The notes beneath the pieces were generated by a model. It was not told the origin of the DNA. It made no database searches and was given only the letters and a program-made list of their open reading frames with translations. A DNA stretch of 64,000 bases, from NCBI GenBank assembly GCA_037783545.1, contig JBBELK010000482.1, forward strand, positions 1,674,001 through 1,738,000, in the 5' to 3' direction. The position numbers and the translations under genes were made by a program. This document shows positions 1 to 12,200 of this stretch, in pieces. Positions within the stretch are counted from its first letter, which is position 1; the number at the start of each line of letters is the position of its first letter. This stretch comes from Henricia sp. BOLD:AAB3569. Taxonomy: Eukaryota > Echinodermata > Asteroidea > Spinulosida > Echinasteridae.

Positions 1-235
1 GCGCCGTCGGGCGTTTTATCTTCACCGTCATCTTTTTGCCTCGTCGCTTCTACGTCGTCAGTTCCAGACGACTTATCCAACGGTTCGTCCAGCACTTCTT
101 TGACCAAGTCAGGTGGTTTTTCTGGCGATACTTCGACCGCATCTGGTGGCTTATCGCCGACTTCTTTGACATTGTCCAACGACTCGGCATGCATTTCTTC
201 GGCATTGTCTGACGGCTCGGCGCGCACTTCTTCGA
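1..235 (-). CDS. possible partial exon of an acidic, Pro/Glu/Val-rich protein
   Basis: On the minus strand the first 235 bases are open and encode a low-complexity acidic stretch rich in Glu, Asp, Val, Lys and Pro, with recurring KEV/VEV and PPD/SPEKPPD motifs. The frame is closed upstream by a TGA, but a CCCCAG preceded by a pyrimidine-rich tract lies between that stop and the acidic run, so 235 could be the first base of an internal exon continuing past the window edge. CpG and GC content are higher than in the neighbouring DNA. The plus strand is also open here (Ser/Thr/Gly-rich), so strand choice is uncertain. No family is recognised. Confidence 0.3.
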
Positions 236-1160
236 CTGGGGTTGGTTTTCGTCATGGAAAAAGTGGGGGAAAAAGCACAGGGAACCTTTGTTTTAGAAAC
301 GGGCAATTCCACGGTAAAAAATGTCACAAAAATCTTTCAAAAGTTCAAAAGTGCTTTCATGAACGACTTATTTATTGACCTTAAACTTTCCTTACATTTT
401 AGCAAATTTTGAAATGCAAGAATTTTGCAGACTGATTCAAAGTTAAAATAATATTTTGCCTGACCATAAATTGTCAGAATGTTGCAAAATAAAATATTAA
501 AAAATGTCTTTGCTGCCAATTTAATGCCAAACCATTCTGATAAAAATGTATACAAAACACATTTGCCCGTTTTGTTAAGTTCAGCTACAGCGTGGAATTG
601 CCCAGGTCCGCCAGTAGCCTTTTCCGCCCTGCCTTAAAAACTTGGACCAAACCCAGTCTGGCTTTCCTTGGCAATCCCAAGGTGTAACCGAGTTTGGAAA
701 CGCTGCCAAGCCAAGTTTGCTTGACCCTGCCAAGTTTGCTTGACCCTGCCAAGTTTGCTTGACCCTGCCCAGTTAGAGCAATAACTACAATTATCTAGAG
801 CAAGTTCAAGCGGGCGACTATAGTTAACTAGACCATAGTCGATCTAGATGTCACCCGAACGCTGCGTGGTTTGACTAGCTAGTCTGACTAGAGGAACCAA
901 GCCCCGGGGGTAGGTTCATCTCTAGTCAGTTGTAATCACGTCACTTTTCAAGATAGCGGAATTGTAAACGCGATTGAAAAAAAAAAAGCTTTCGCTAAAA
1001 AAGTGTTAATTTATATCAGAATTAAAGATGAATTAATAACCAATTCTACGGTAGCTTTTGGTGAAGGAGTTGACTAATGGTTAGCACCCGAACTTGCTCC
1101 AATATTTTTTGAATTAAGGGTATGGTGCTGTGTGAGTGCCATCCCACTTATTTAAATACC
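236..1160. other. intergenic stretch without a recognised gene
   Basis: AT-rich sequence with stop codons in all frames at short intervals. It holds the three-copy 19-bp array listed separately and several CTAGA/CTAG-rich short palindromes around 790-890. I see no gene in it. Confidence 0.5.
712..768. repeat. 19-bp tandem repeat, three perfect copies
   Basis: The unit CAAGTTTGCTTGACCCTGC occurs at 712-730, 731-749 and 750-768 without a mismatch. Perfect identity suggests a recent local expansion. It lies outside any recognised gene. Confidence 0.9.
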
Positions 1161-1634
1161 GCAATAGTTTATCTCTCCAAGTTGACTTATAACGTGGATT
1201 AAGTCGACTTGGCGAGATATTTATGTGAACCGAGTCAACTTCGTAAATCTACTAATTCAACTTGGAAAGATAATTTATGTACTCAATTTTGCCCACGTAG
1301 CTTGAAAATCCCATTAAAACGCAAATCGTATTCAAGCTACACATGTACTTTAGTGCCGCGTATGATCGATGCTAGCTTAAAATTTGCGCACGTCGCAATA
1401 GTTTATCTGTCCAAGTTGACTTATAACGTGGATTAAGTCGACTTGGCGTGATATTTATGCGAACTGAGTCAACTTCGTAAATCTACTAATTCAACTTGGC
1501 GAGATAATTATTTATGTACTCAATTTTGCCCACGTACATGTAGCTTGAAAATCCACTTAAACGCAAATCGCATTCAAGCTACTTTACTGCCGCGTACGAT
1601 CGACGCTAGCTTAAAATTTGCGCACGTCGCAAAA
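1161..1634. repeat. tandem duplication, about 234 bp per copy
   Basis: The segment starting GCAATAGTTTATCT at 1161 is repeated from 1395, starting with the same word. Both copies carry the same landmarks in order: TTATAACGTGGATTAAGTCG, GAGTCAACTTCGTAAATCTA, a CAAGCTAC word and CTTAAAATTTGCGCACGTCG. Copies differ by small indels (the second has extra bases near 1505-1545). A third copy begins for a few bases near 1629 and then diverges. No coding potential is shared between copies. Confidence 0.85.
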
Positions 1635-1892
1635 TCTGTGTCGAACCTACATGTACCTTGCACAGATTTTGAATTTCCCCACAAACTAAGTTTGTGGTTA
1701 TTGCATTGTTTGTGGCATGACATGATTCGCCTCAATGATGAAAATTTCGAAGCAGTCAAGATTAGGCCTACCAAACAAATCTGAAGAAAAGTAACGTTGG
1801 ACGAGTGTTTTGCTGATTCAGTGTTAATAGAGGATTCATCGGGGGGAAAAAAACGACCACTGTACAGAATTCTTGAGAGTAGATGTTGCTTT

Positions 1893-2000
1893 TTTGGGGG
1901 GAGGGGGAGGGGGGTGGGGGGGGGGGGGGGGGGGGGGGGGGGCGGGGGTGGGGGGGGGGGGCGGGGGTGGGGGGTTGGGGGGGGGGCGGGTGAGGGGGAG
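1893..2000 (+). repeat. G-rich simple-sequence tract (poly-G/GGGT)
   Basis: About 100 bases almost entirely G with scattered T, C and A. Runs of G in the plus strand meet the simple pattern for G-quadruplex formation. The Gly- or Pro-rich open frames across it are by-products of composition, and homopolymer lengths here may be unreliable in the assembly. Confidence 0.9.
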
Positions 2001-2069
2001 AGAGGACGTTTCGCAGGACATTAAAAAAGTTACAACAAAATATATCAACAAATAGGGTACGAGTTGTCT

Positions 2070-2724
2070 TAGCCCCGCGAGCAGTGCTTCGGGTGGGAAA
2101 ACCCTCAGCCCTGTCGTCTAATATACCCAAAATCTGTGGCAAACTCACGCAAATGAAATTTGTCCCATGGCTCTGATATTTGCTCAATAGGTGCACTCAC
2201 CCCAGTTTATAAATATTCCGAAGAGTACGCATCGATCCGATGTCTAGTTTCGGTGAAATCGTGGGGAAAGTTTGAGACCTTTCGTGCGATTAAATACCTT
2301 CTCTTTGACCAAAAATCAAATATCCGCATGCGCGAGAGCGGCGAGGTCAACACAATCTAGATTGGTTCGCTGTCCTCATATTTACTTCCCTTCATATCTT
2401 ACGACGAAGGGAAGTAAATTGAGGATGTGGAACCAGTCTAGTGTTGACCTCTCCGCTCTCGCGCATGCGCATATTTGATTTTCAGTCAAAGAGAAGGTAT
2501 TTACTCGCACGAAAGGTCTCAAACTTTCCCCACGATTTCACCGAAACTAGACATCGGATCGATGCGTACTCTTCGGAATATTTATAAACTGGGGTGAGTG
2601 CACCTATTGAGCAAATATCAGAGCCATGGGACAAATTTCATTTGCGTGAGTTTGCCACAGATTTTGGGTATATTAGACGACAGGGCTGAGGGTTTTCCCA
2701 CCCGAAGCACTGCTCGCGGGGCTA
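2070..2724. mobile_element. 655-bp foldback element with long inverted arms and 9-bp target duplication
   Basis: The left arm starts TAGCCCCGCGAGCAGTGC at 2070 and the right arm ends with its exact reverse complement at 2724. Complementarity continues almost to the centre near 2397, so nearly the whole element is one palindrome. The 9 bases GAGTTGTCT precede it (2061-2069) and follow it (2725-2733). Long inverted arms with a 9-bp target duplication are typical of Mutator-like (MULE) non-autonomous elements. A caution is that the flank itself carries short GAGTTGTC repeats. No transposase is encoded. Confidence 0.85.
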
Positions 2725-3416
2725 GAGTTGTCTGACATAGGTTCGAGTTGTCCCGGGGCCGAGTTGTCCCGGGTACGAGTTATCCAGCATTCTGGGTTAC
2801 CTCGAAAGTTAGGCCTAATTATTTATTTGCCTACCTAAACAATATTCTTCCAGCTGTGTCCACTCTTCGTCTGCCATTTTGTTTGGCTGTACCTTACCGT
2901 GGCCGTGATAATATAGCGAATAAAGCTAGCTAGCTAGCTCAGTGCAGCTGCCTACAATGCATGATGCATATGCGCCAACGCTCACGACGATTTCTTCCCA
3001 CAGACATATAAACCTATAGACCACAAGGTCCTATTCAAAACTACACGGCATTTCGTGATTTGCCTGGCGCGCGCCGGCGCGGCCGACTAAAACAAAAGTA
3101 TGGGCAAATTACGCACAGTCGAACTGTTCCAGTCAAAAAATTGTATGAAGCCAGTTTTTAATTTTAACAAAAACTATGGTTCACGTAGATTACAAATTGT
3201 TCGGTTTCTGTGTGAATAATGTAAAATAAAGCGATATTCGGACAAAAACAGAATTTTAAATATCAATCCACATGTGCGCTTTCAGTCCGTTTTGTGCGCG
3301 TCGTGCGCCCAACTTCAGCATAGCATAGGAGCACGTAGCTATATGCATGGCATGCGCGTTTTTGGAACAGTCGCGAGCGCTTTGAACCCGCGCGGTTAGC
3401 TCGCGCAACCTAGCCA
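2725..3416. other. intergenic stretch with short GAGTTGTC repeats
   Basis: GAGTTGTC-type words recur after the foldback element (2725, about 2744, about 2760 and about 2778), interspersed with CCCGGG-like sequence. Further on are a (GCTA)n run at about 2925-2940 and a CG-rich word near 3066-3085. No gene is recognised. Confidence 0.5.
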
Positions 3417-3610
3417 TAGACCTTTATCACGGTGCGTCCATCTTTGTCTTGTTCCCCATAGTACGTGTTGGGTACAACCAGTGCGTCGGCGCGTGTATCT
3501 CCAGAGTCCACGCAGTGTGCTCTCTTGATCGCGCAACGCCTGTACCATTGTGATATACACAATTGAACAATTCAAAACGGGACCAAACAATTTTTTTCTT
3601 CAAGCCTCGC
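3417..3610. mobile_element. 5' part of a TIR MITE (TAGACCTTTATCACGGTGCG family)
   Basis: Starts with the same 20 bases as the complete element at 57050-57324 and stays alignable through the AAAACGGGACCAAAC motif near 3576-3590. It then loses similarity, and the matching right terminal inverted repeat is absent, so it is a truncated or eroded copy. Confidence 0.7.
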
Positions 3611-4657
3611 GTAATTTTCCCATACTTTTCCAAATCACGGTTTTCAATGCACGACTGTTGATCCATGCGTTTATATATCTGTGTTTCTGCCATTATTGTG
3701 TTATACTGCCCTCTACGGTGACAAAATCAGAAATCATAAAAACGACCGATTGGTGGCGCTCTCAAACCGTGCAAAACACGTGGCACAGTGGTGGATTTCA
3801 ATCTTGGCGCGAAAGTGGTGCATGTACCTTGGTACTCACATTTAATATGGACGCATGGTAACTACTAACAAAAACGACGAAATGAGTGACTGGTTGAGCT
3901 CTTTTTCCTTTCGGATGTAACTTGTTCACTCTTTCTAGGGTAGGTAACCTTTCGAGAAATTTGGGCTGATTTCCACAAGCCTGAAGAATTATGATGAAAA
4001 AGCCAAATTACCATAAACATGATAAATTATATTTATAACCATATCGTACACTGGCGATTTGCTTTAGTTAGTTGATCTATGAATTATGTTGCCACGTCAC
4101 ATCTGGTAGGGCTGGAGTGAAAACAACGGTGATGTGCACATCTGCACATGTGACAAGCGAAGGAACCATAGAAGAACAAAGTTGTAACCCAAATGTCTTT
4201 CCCTACAATTTAAAACGAATTTGATTTCACTCACGGTGCTATGCACGTATACAAAAGGGGCATTCGAGATGCTTACACCGTGTAACACCAACTTACACCG
4301 GAGCGTTCTTTTACTTTTAGCCATCACGTGATACACGAGTCTGGTGTAACCGTGAGAAGTAATTAAAACAATGGACGCTACACTATGATTGGTGGAAAGT
4401 TATCGGATAGGGTAAGCGCGGGTATATTCGACCACGAAGGGAATTCGACCAGCCTTAATTAAAAATGTAGGCCTACTCAATATTCATTTCAACAAAAATT
4501 TGAATATAATTATGAGTAATGGAACAATTAAAGACTGAGACTGCTGTATTTTTGTTTCTAATTATTTTGTCCCAAAGGTTTTGTGCCTTGGATTCTGAGT
4601 ATAGAATATTTTTCAAAGTAATGAATGTTTATTTTCCCTCTTGTGCGATTATTTCAG
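3611..4657. other. region upstream of the GBP-like gene
   Basis: AT-rich, with no convincing coding exon. The stretch 4621-4657 ends in a pyrimidine-rich tract and TTATTTCAG, a good 3' splice site immediately before the exon that holds the start codon. A non-coding first exon therefore probably lies upstream, but I cannot place it or the promoter. Confidence 0.4.
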
Positions 4658-4670
4658 GGACAGAAAAACC

Positions 4671-6210
4671 ATGGCGTGCCTCGTTACGCACCTTCTTCGC
4701 CATGCAAGGACTGCGATTCTAACGTGGATTGTGATTAGTATAATTATACCGACAGTTACATCCATAAAACGGCAAAAAAGTCAAGTTGAAAATGGAGCCT
4801 GCCAGAAAAATAAGGAAGGAGGTAATACTGAGCAATTTATTTCCAATTTTGTACGCTTTTTATTTCATTCTCATTTGCTTTGCTACACCTGCAGCTATCC
4901 CACTTTTGGACAGTTTTGTATATTTAGGAGGTTTTTTTTTTTCCATATAAACAGGAGTCATTTTGATGCAGTTGTAAAAATGGCTTTTTAATTTAATAGT
5001 CTAAAAGACTTTAAAGAAATTTCTGTGCAATTTTTGGTAAGAGTTGAGAAGTTGATCAGAATTTTTTTTTATGCCTCTTCAAGCATCAATAAGTGCAGAT
5101 TTAAAAAATAAGTGCAGAAAAAAATAAAATAAAACAAACATTTTGGAATAAGAAAATCTTATTGAGGAAACACTTGAAATGTTTTCAGGCTGTCATATAT
5201 TTTTTGCATACAAGATGAGCAACTACTCAATTCTTTCCCCATATTTTACTCGAAGAAAGAGGTGTTTTTTGAGCTGAGACCATTTCAAGTACCTATAAAA
5301 CAGTGATTTGATGATTACTTCCGAAAGCCTTCATACAGTACCTATAGTTTGGTGCCCGAATAACAATAACCCAGTGGAATATTTGGTCTAGACCCACAAT
5401 TGAACCTACCACTTGAGCTCAAAATCTGCGAAAAGTGCTTTCCGCCTAATCAAAACCCAATTTTCAGAAGCTAATAACTTTCTAATGCTTCACCAAATCC
5501 CAATTCTGATGCCGGATTCTGAAAGTGTGGGCAGTAATTAGTCATAGTAGTAGCAATTTTCAGCTTCTTATCATGTTTAGAAATGAAGTTATGACCTTTC
5601 AAAACCCTCACAAGTGCAAAAAAGAGGTGTGGCACCCAAAATTGAAACGACCATAACTCTGAAACCACTTGGAATTTTCCACTGTAACTTTGGGGTTTTT
5701 CATTACACCCTCTAAAGTATATTTGGTCAATTGTTTTGCAAAATCTGAGATGGTCACCCTTGATTTGGCATGGAATGACCCTAATAGAGTAATAAAGTAA
5801 AAATGTCACCCTTTATGTGTTGCCAAGGTTACTGGGTCTACACTAAAACCAGTGAACTATTTCCCTGCGCTTTAGCAATGGACATTTCAGGTTACCAATG
5901 AATGTTTAGACCCAATTACCCAAGCAACTGACGTCACGCTTCAGTAGTCTATTGTCAGGAATTACTCAAAGCAGATGATCCATACCAGTGAAACTTTATT
6001 TTTATCTTTTATTTATTTTTTTTTTTTCAACTTTGTGATTGTTCAGGACTACCACAGTCATGCCAGGTTTCCGACCTGGCCATCCCTGGCGGATCACCAG
6101 AAACTGCAGATGAACATCAGCTTATGCCGCGGCTGCGAGATCACCCAATACAGCTTGTCAGACCAGATGCTTCCCACAGAAAGATGGAACTCGTCGGAGA
6201 AAGCGTTCAG
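4671..6210 (+). CDS. GBP exons 1-2: N-terminal hydrophobic segment and lead-in to the GTPase domain
   Basis: Exon 1 (4671-4821) encodes residues 1-50 plus one base. Basic/polar residues (H7, R10, H11, R13) precede a hydrophobic run at about 15-32 (AILTWIVISIIIPTVTSI) and then KRQK, which fits a cleavable signal peptide or a signal anchor. Exon 2 (6047-6210) completes codon 51 and carries a spacer with no recognised domain, then the DHPIQLVRPD segment (about 83-92) that resembles the conserved start of GBP GTPase domains (PIQLV). The phase-1 junction joins cleanly. The exon 2 acceptor follows a long T-rich tract. Confidence 0.85.
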
Positions 6211-9200
6211 GTGCTTAGATAAAAGTTTAGTCCAGAAGCTGACACTTTGTTTTGCCATAATTTCTACAAATGTTACAGTTTTCCCAAGATTTTTTTCTCC
6301 AGATTGTTCACAGTTTTCACTGTAAAAAGAATTTCCAAGAATGTCCTCTTTTATCCTGAATTTCTATGGCTCCTCACTAGCTGTTTTGTCCGGGTGCGCC
6401 GCCCAGACAAAATCATCATAGGTACCGTTAGCACCCGGACAAACATTTTCCCCCTGGACAAAAAACTTGGCCGCCCGGACAAAAATAATTAATTTTCCCC
6501 TCTAAAAACACTTAAAAAGTGTGGCTGAGTCATTCCAATTATTTAGGTTTAAAGTTGCCGAACATGATTCACGGACATTACAGGCAGTATCTGTATGGGC
6601 ACCGCCAGGAATTTCCATTGTGTTTTTGTATTTTAATGATCATGGATCTGCCGCAGATGGTCACGAAAACTTGAAAAGCCTGCACGATTTAAATTGTTTT
6701 TTTTTTTTTTTTTTTACAGTCTCTGTTAAGACTGACCAATCCCGTAGCTGTTGTGGCCGTAGTAGGCAAGTACCACTCTGGCAAGTCGTTTCTGCTGAAC
6801 CAATTAATGGGCAAGCAAGGGGATTTTGGCTTCACCATTGGTCCCAGCCTCCGCCCCCAGACCATGGGAATTTGGATGTGGGGCAAGGTGAGTAGAGTGA
6901 TGTAAAGTAGTCTTAAAGGCATTGGACTTTTTTGGGGAAAACTTACCAAGACAATGGGTACTTTTCCCATTTTAAGTCCAATGCGGACAGCCCAGGACGT
7001 TTTCCTCTCAGTAACTTTTTCTGAGTCCAGCGGTTACTATTCTTGGCCAACTGAAACATCCCCTGGTCTTATTTCTGTTACAAGTATGCTCCCTTCAGTC
7101 CCTTGTAATGTATTTTTTTCTCGGTTTTCTTGGTTTTGTTTTACAATTAAGTTGTTTTCTGTTAATCATTTCCAGCCAACTACAATGAAGCTGTCGTCAG
7201 GAATCGATGTATCCGTCATCTTCTTGGATACTGAAGGTATGAGGTGAATTGGAACATCTGATATGTATGGGGTCAGTCAACAGCCAATTTCATAAAGCTG
7301 TTCAGCAGAAATAAATTTGCTTAATCCAAAATTTGTTTGCTTTATAAAAATGGGATAATAGTAAAAATTGTATGTCAACTTGTGTTTTTAGCAAGGATAG
7401 CAGAACACAGTTGAAAAATTGCGAAACGGAACTCCATATTGCTAGCTGAGTTTGCTGTTTTTGCATATGGTTTGTTGTTGTTGTTGTTGTTGTTAATTTG
7501 ATGGCATCTTCGGCATATCAACTATACAGTATTACTTTCAACTTTACTTTTTAATTATCAAAGAAGAAGAAGATGTGGTTTTTTGTTTTTTTTTAGAAGT
7601 GGAAGGAAAACCTCGAGTGAAATCTCCTGAGAGAGACCCACATGGTCAAGTAGGGACTGCAAACCCAATCCATATACACTTCCCAGTATCGAACCCGGCA
7701 CGCCAGAGGTGAAAGGCGGGGAAAGAACAACTAGGCCAACCCAACCGCCCTTTATTTGATCTGGTATTAACCGCTTTTTAAAATTTTTAATCCACCAGGT
7801 TTTGCAGCCAACAATGTCTCTGAGAGTTACGACGCCAAGGTCTTTGCAGTAGCTGCCTTGCTCAGCTCCTATCTCATCTACAACTCGGTCAAAGTTATCG
7901 ATCAAGCAGATTTGGACTATCTGGAGTTGCTGTCCCGAAGAACGCAGGTAGAAAAACCAGATAGCTGTATGGCTTGAGCCTTTGCTCTGTTGGAGAAATT
8001 AAAAGAGCGTGTCCAGATCACATTTTTAACGCCCCCATTTGAGATTTTGATACCATATCATTTGTCATATTTTTCTCATTACCATTCTGAAATTTCACAC
8101 TCTCTATCCGTATATTTTCAAGGATATCGTCAAAGAAACCACCAATGTTTTGTAAACTAATTTATCCGGTTACATAAAGCAGTGCAGTGATTATACTAAA
8201 CTTTTTGCTTCCACATCCAAATTGGAGATTGCAAATTTTCTGTTTTCTTGCGACAGATATAGTAGTTTGGGGAGGTATTTTACATAATTGTTGGAACGAA
8301 ATCTATTTTTTGAAAAAATCTGAACAAGCTCCTTTAATTAAATTAAAGCTCTTTAATTAAATTATTTTTCTGTGATTTCATTTGTCAGCTATTTGCCCTG
8401 AGGTCTCAATTATCCAGAGCCAAGTGGGCCCAAGATTTCAACCATGATCTGCTGAGCTTCCCTCCGCTACTCTGGGTATGCCATTTTAGATTTTTGTGTT
8501 CGTAAGGAATCTATTCTAAGTTCTAGTTGAATTTTATATTCCAATGTTTCTTTTTGTCTTTTGGGGAGGAAGTAATACCAACATGTAAAGGTGTTGTTGT
8601 TCGATTCACAAGCCCATATATTGCTTATATATTAAATTAAATCGTTCTCTAAGAATTCATAAAAAATAATGATGTTAAAAAAAGTTGTGTTATAAGTTGG
8701 ACACTGTGCCCCGTTTTTATGGAATGACCATTGTATACAATTGACAGAACAGTGTTGTGGGAAGATTGTTTGATTGCTATTCTTCCTACAATGCGGTTTT
8801 TCTTTCATTGAAGTTCAACTAAAGCTGTGCGATTTTTGCCACGAATTTCCTATGAATTGGTACGATTACCAGAGACTGTCCATAGACTCTACACACAATC
8901 GTACCAAATCGTACCCAATCGTAGAAAATTCGTGGCCAAAATCGCACAGTGGGAGGCCCGCTTAAGTAGTATTTGCAACGGTACTTCTTGTTTTTGACAG
9001 TCCTAATTAAATTTACACCATGTTATACTTGTACCAGTTCTGCGGCCATGTCATTGATTCAAGAAATTAATTGATGGCACAAAAATTCCATAATGTGGTA
9101 TCTATATATTTCTGTTTTCAATACTGGAGAGACATTTTCCTCCAAGATTATACTTCTGTACAATGTCATTCATCTTCTCCCAAAACAAAAGAAATATCTT

Positions 9201-12200
9201 AAGATGGATCTAAGGAGATAACTTCAGCTGAAGAACTGCAACGAATAGTGTCACAACATACCTTCCTGAAAGCCCTGTGTGCAAATTTCTAATATACCGT
9301 ATGTAACAAGGACACCAAAAAATGTCACAAAGTATGTGTCCTATGTTACATACGTTAAATAGGAAATTTGTACATAGAGTTTTCAGAAAGGTACGTTGTT
9401 GCACTATTTGTTGCTTAAGTTATCTTCTTAGATCTATCTTAAGATCTATTTTTTTTGAGAGAGAAGATAATTGGCTTTGCACAGAGTTATGATCCTGGTG
9501 AAAAAGTCTCTCCAGTATTGAAAACAGACTTATATACATACATGTAATGTATAATCCCCAGGGAGCCAAGATGGTATATGGAGTGGTTTAATGTAGCCCT
9601 ATGATAAGGGGCAATGATAGTATGTGGGTCATTCTATAAATTTGGGGTCAAATTTTTCTGTCCCCCATTACATCTGACATCTTGTAAAATGTTGTAGTTT
9701 GTAAATTCAGGACATATTCTTTAAATGCCTTCTATTTCAAAGAGTGATTACATAAAATACAATTCACAAAAATATGGTTTGAAGGCATTTTTAATGATAC
9801 TTGTATGAAAAATAGCACATGTCAGGTGTAACGGGGGACAGAAAAATGTCACACTTTGGACCCCAAATTTATGGAATGACCCATACACCTATCCGAGATC
9901 TGAAGTCCTCTTCTCTGTACTTAAACTTCATGGGGCCCATCCAGTGACATGAGCTGTGTGTTTTGTGTTGATGATAAGCTGTTACATTATGTTGTCACTT
10001 CAAACAATTTGCGCGTTTATTGTAAGCTTGTGAAGCCTGTGTACGCGAAGTGGCGCGTTGTGCGCTGTTTGATTTAACAATAACACAGAATGCCTAGTTC
10101 TTGGCAGTGGATGGCCCCCAGTAATGGCGGACGTGCAGGGAAGGAGTCCTTAGCAACCGGATTCGTCTATAGGCGCCTTGATTGGGGTTTCCGCAGATAA
10201 GTGTGTGGTATAAGTTCATATTGTCATTGTCAATTTTGGAAGTCAAAATCGGTTTTGGTCTTCATACCTGTCGCAAGACAAGTTTGGTGTAATCGTGGTC
10301 TCAGACCAACTTGTCTCGCATCATTTCAATATCTCATTTTTATTTCAAAATATATACAATCTTTCTGTAGGTAGTTCAGGATTTTGTACAAATCACTGGC
10401 AACGACGAGCCAACACCCTCCGAGTGGCTTCACGAGATGATGAAATCCTCTACATGGGAGAACGAAGACCACCGCATCAGTCTTCTAGACATCTTCCAGA
10501 ATGTCGACTGCCACACGTTATTCTTCCCTGCTACTAAGAAGGAGATTCTACAGGATTTATCGTTGGTATGCAATAAGAGGCAAAGTTCTGATAAATACAC
10601 TCCGGAACTAAGTTCAGAATACAGTTCAGAAAAAGTCTCAAATTTGTCCTCATTTTGTAACTAAAATCAAGAAAATTATATTGTAACATTTCGTAAATTT
10701 AACTGATGATCAGAATTATTTTTGCAAAAAGAGCAAGAAAAGTGCTTTGGTTGCACCTACCTCTGTTGCTTAACCTTGCTTTATGTTGTTGTGCCACGGC
10801 CGTTGTATCGAGAAAGATAGAACAGTCTTTCTTCAGGCTAAATCGTGATCAAGTAAAAACACTTTCGTTTTTTTACAAGCTGAGTACATGCTCAATAATT
10901 TGAACTACGTTTAGCCAAAACCCCAAAACCTTTACTTTTCGCAACCCGTTTTCAACCAAGGTGTAAAAGTGTTTCTGGGTCATTCTATAAATTTGGGGTC
11001 CATTTTTTCTGTTCCCGTTACATCTGACATCTTGTAAAATGTTGTAGTTTGTAAATTCAGGACACATTCTTTAAATGCCTTCTATCTCAAAGAGTGATTA
11101 CATAAAGTACAATTCATAAAAATATGTTTTGAAGGCATTTTTAATGATACTTGTATGGCAAATAGCAGTATGTCAGGTGTAACGGGGACAGACAAATGTC
11201 ACACGTTGGACCCCAAATTTATAGAATGACCCTTCAATCAGTGTTGACAACAAAACTACACTTGGGATATTTGTGGAAACGCTACAAGTACGCACATACT
11301 GATGACACAAAATTCACTAATAGTCTCGTTTTGCCTAACCGTGTGCAACCGAAACCTCACTAATAATGTACAGGTTGCCCTTGTCGAACACAGTGTCTTG
11401 TCTTTCTTGGATATACTTCTCCTTTAAAATGTAAAATGTCAAAAACAAAAATGTCTTTGCTCTTTGGATGTCCAGGCACGTGAAGAGGACCTGACGCCAG
11501 AGTACAAGGCTGAAAGAAACCGACTGATTCACATTCTCAGACGAGGAATTATACCCAAGGAAAAGAACGGTAAAATGTTTTAAAAATATTAATCCTCTTA
11601 GCTCATCTCACTATGTTTTTAATTAAGTGAAAATGAAATAGAATTTGACTAAACTGGTGCTTAAACAAAATAAAGTCTCTAATTTTAGCCATTTTGAGAA
11701 TTTCTGCCATGGACCCAATGTAAAAACTAAGAACACAGTGAAATGTATGCTTCATGGTGCTTTGACAGTTTAGCATAATGTGAAAAAAAAAATCATTTCC
11801 AAAGAGAGGTCTATATAATAATGACCTCCATAGTGAATGGGTTGGCATGGATTTGCTCCCTCACCCCCCACCCTCCCCCTCCCCCTCCCCCACCCCTATA
11901 GAGGTAAGACCTCTCTTCACGATAGGCCATCAGTGTAGCCAATTGGTTGGCATAGATTTGCCCCACTGCATTGTTGGAAAAAGAGAGGCAAACACGAGAT
12001 TGTTGTGGTGCTCCGACGGGATGCCCAGATAGCTCAGTTGGTAGAGCAATTGGCCATGTAAGCCAAGGACCTGGGTTCGAATCCCAGTCGGGGCATTGCA
12101 ATTTTCTCGTGTTAATAAATTCATGTTACAAACAAATATTGGTGCAGTCATGGTATTTTTTATGGTCCTTTAAAGGTGAATGGATGTACAATGTAGCATA

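Noticed and set aside
100-378. Plus-strand Ser/Thr-rich 92-codon frame
   Set aside because: The minus-strand acidic reading of the same DNA looks more protein-like, and the plus frame runs on into AT-rich sequence with no splice logic.
712-768. CRISPR-like array
   Set aside because: The 19-bp units are directly adjacent, with no spacers, in an animal genome.
1768-2196. Poly-Pro and poly-Gly open frames
   Set aside because: They are produced by the poly-G tract on both strands, with no homologous flanking sequence.
4519-4722. Start of the GBP-like protein at 4519 (MEQLKTETAVFLF...)
   Set aside because: That frame differs from the one that splices in phase to exon 2, and it runs across a strong acceptor at 4656-4657; ATG 4671 is preferred.
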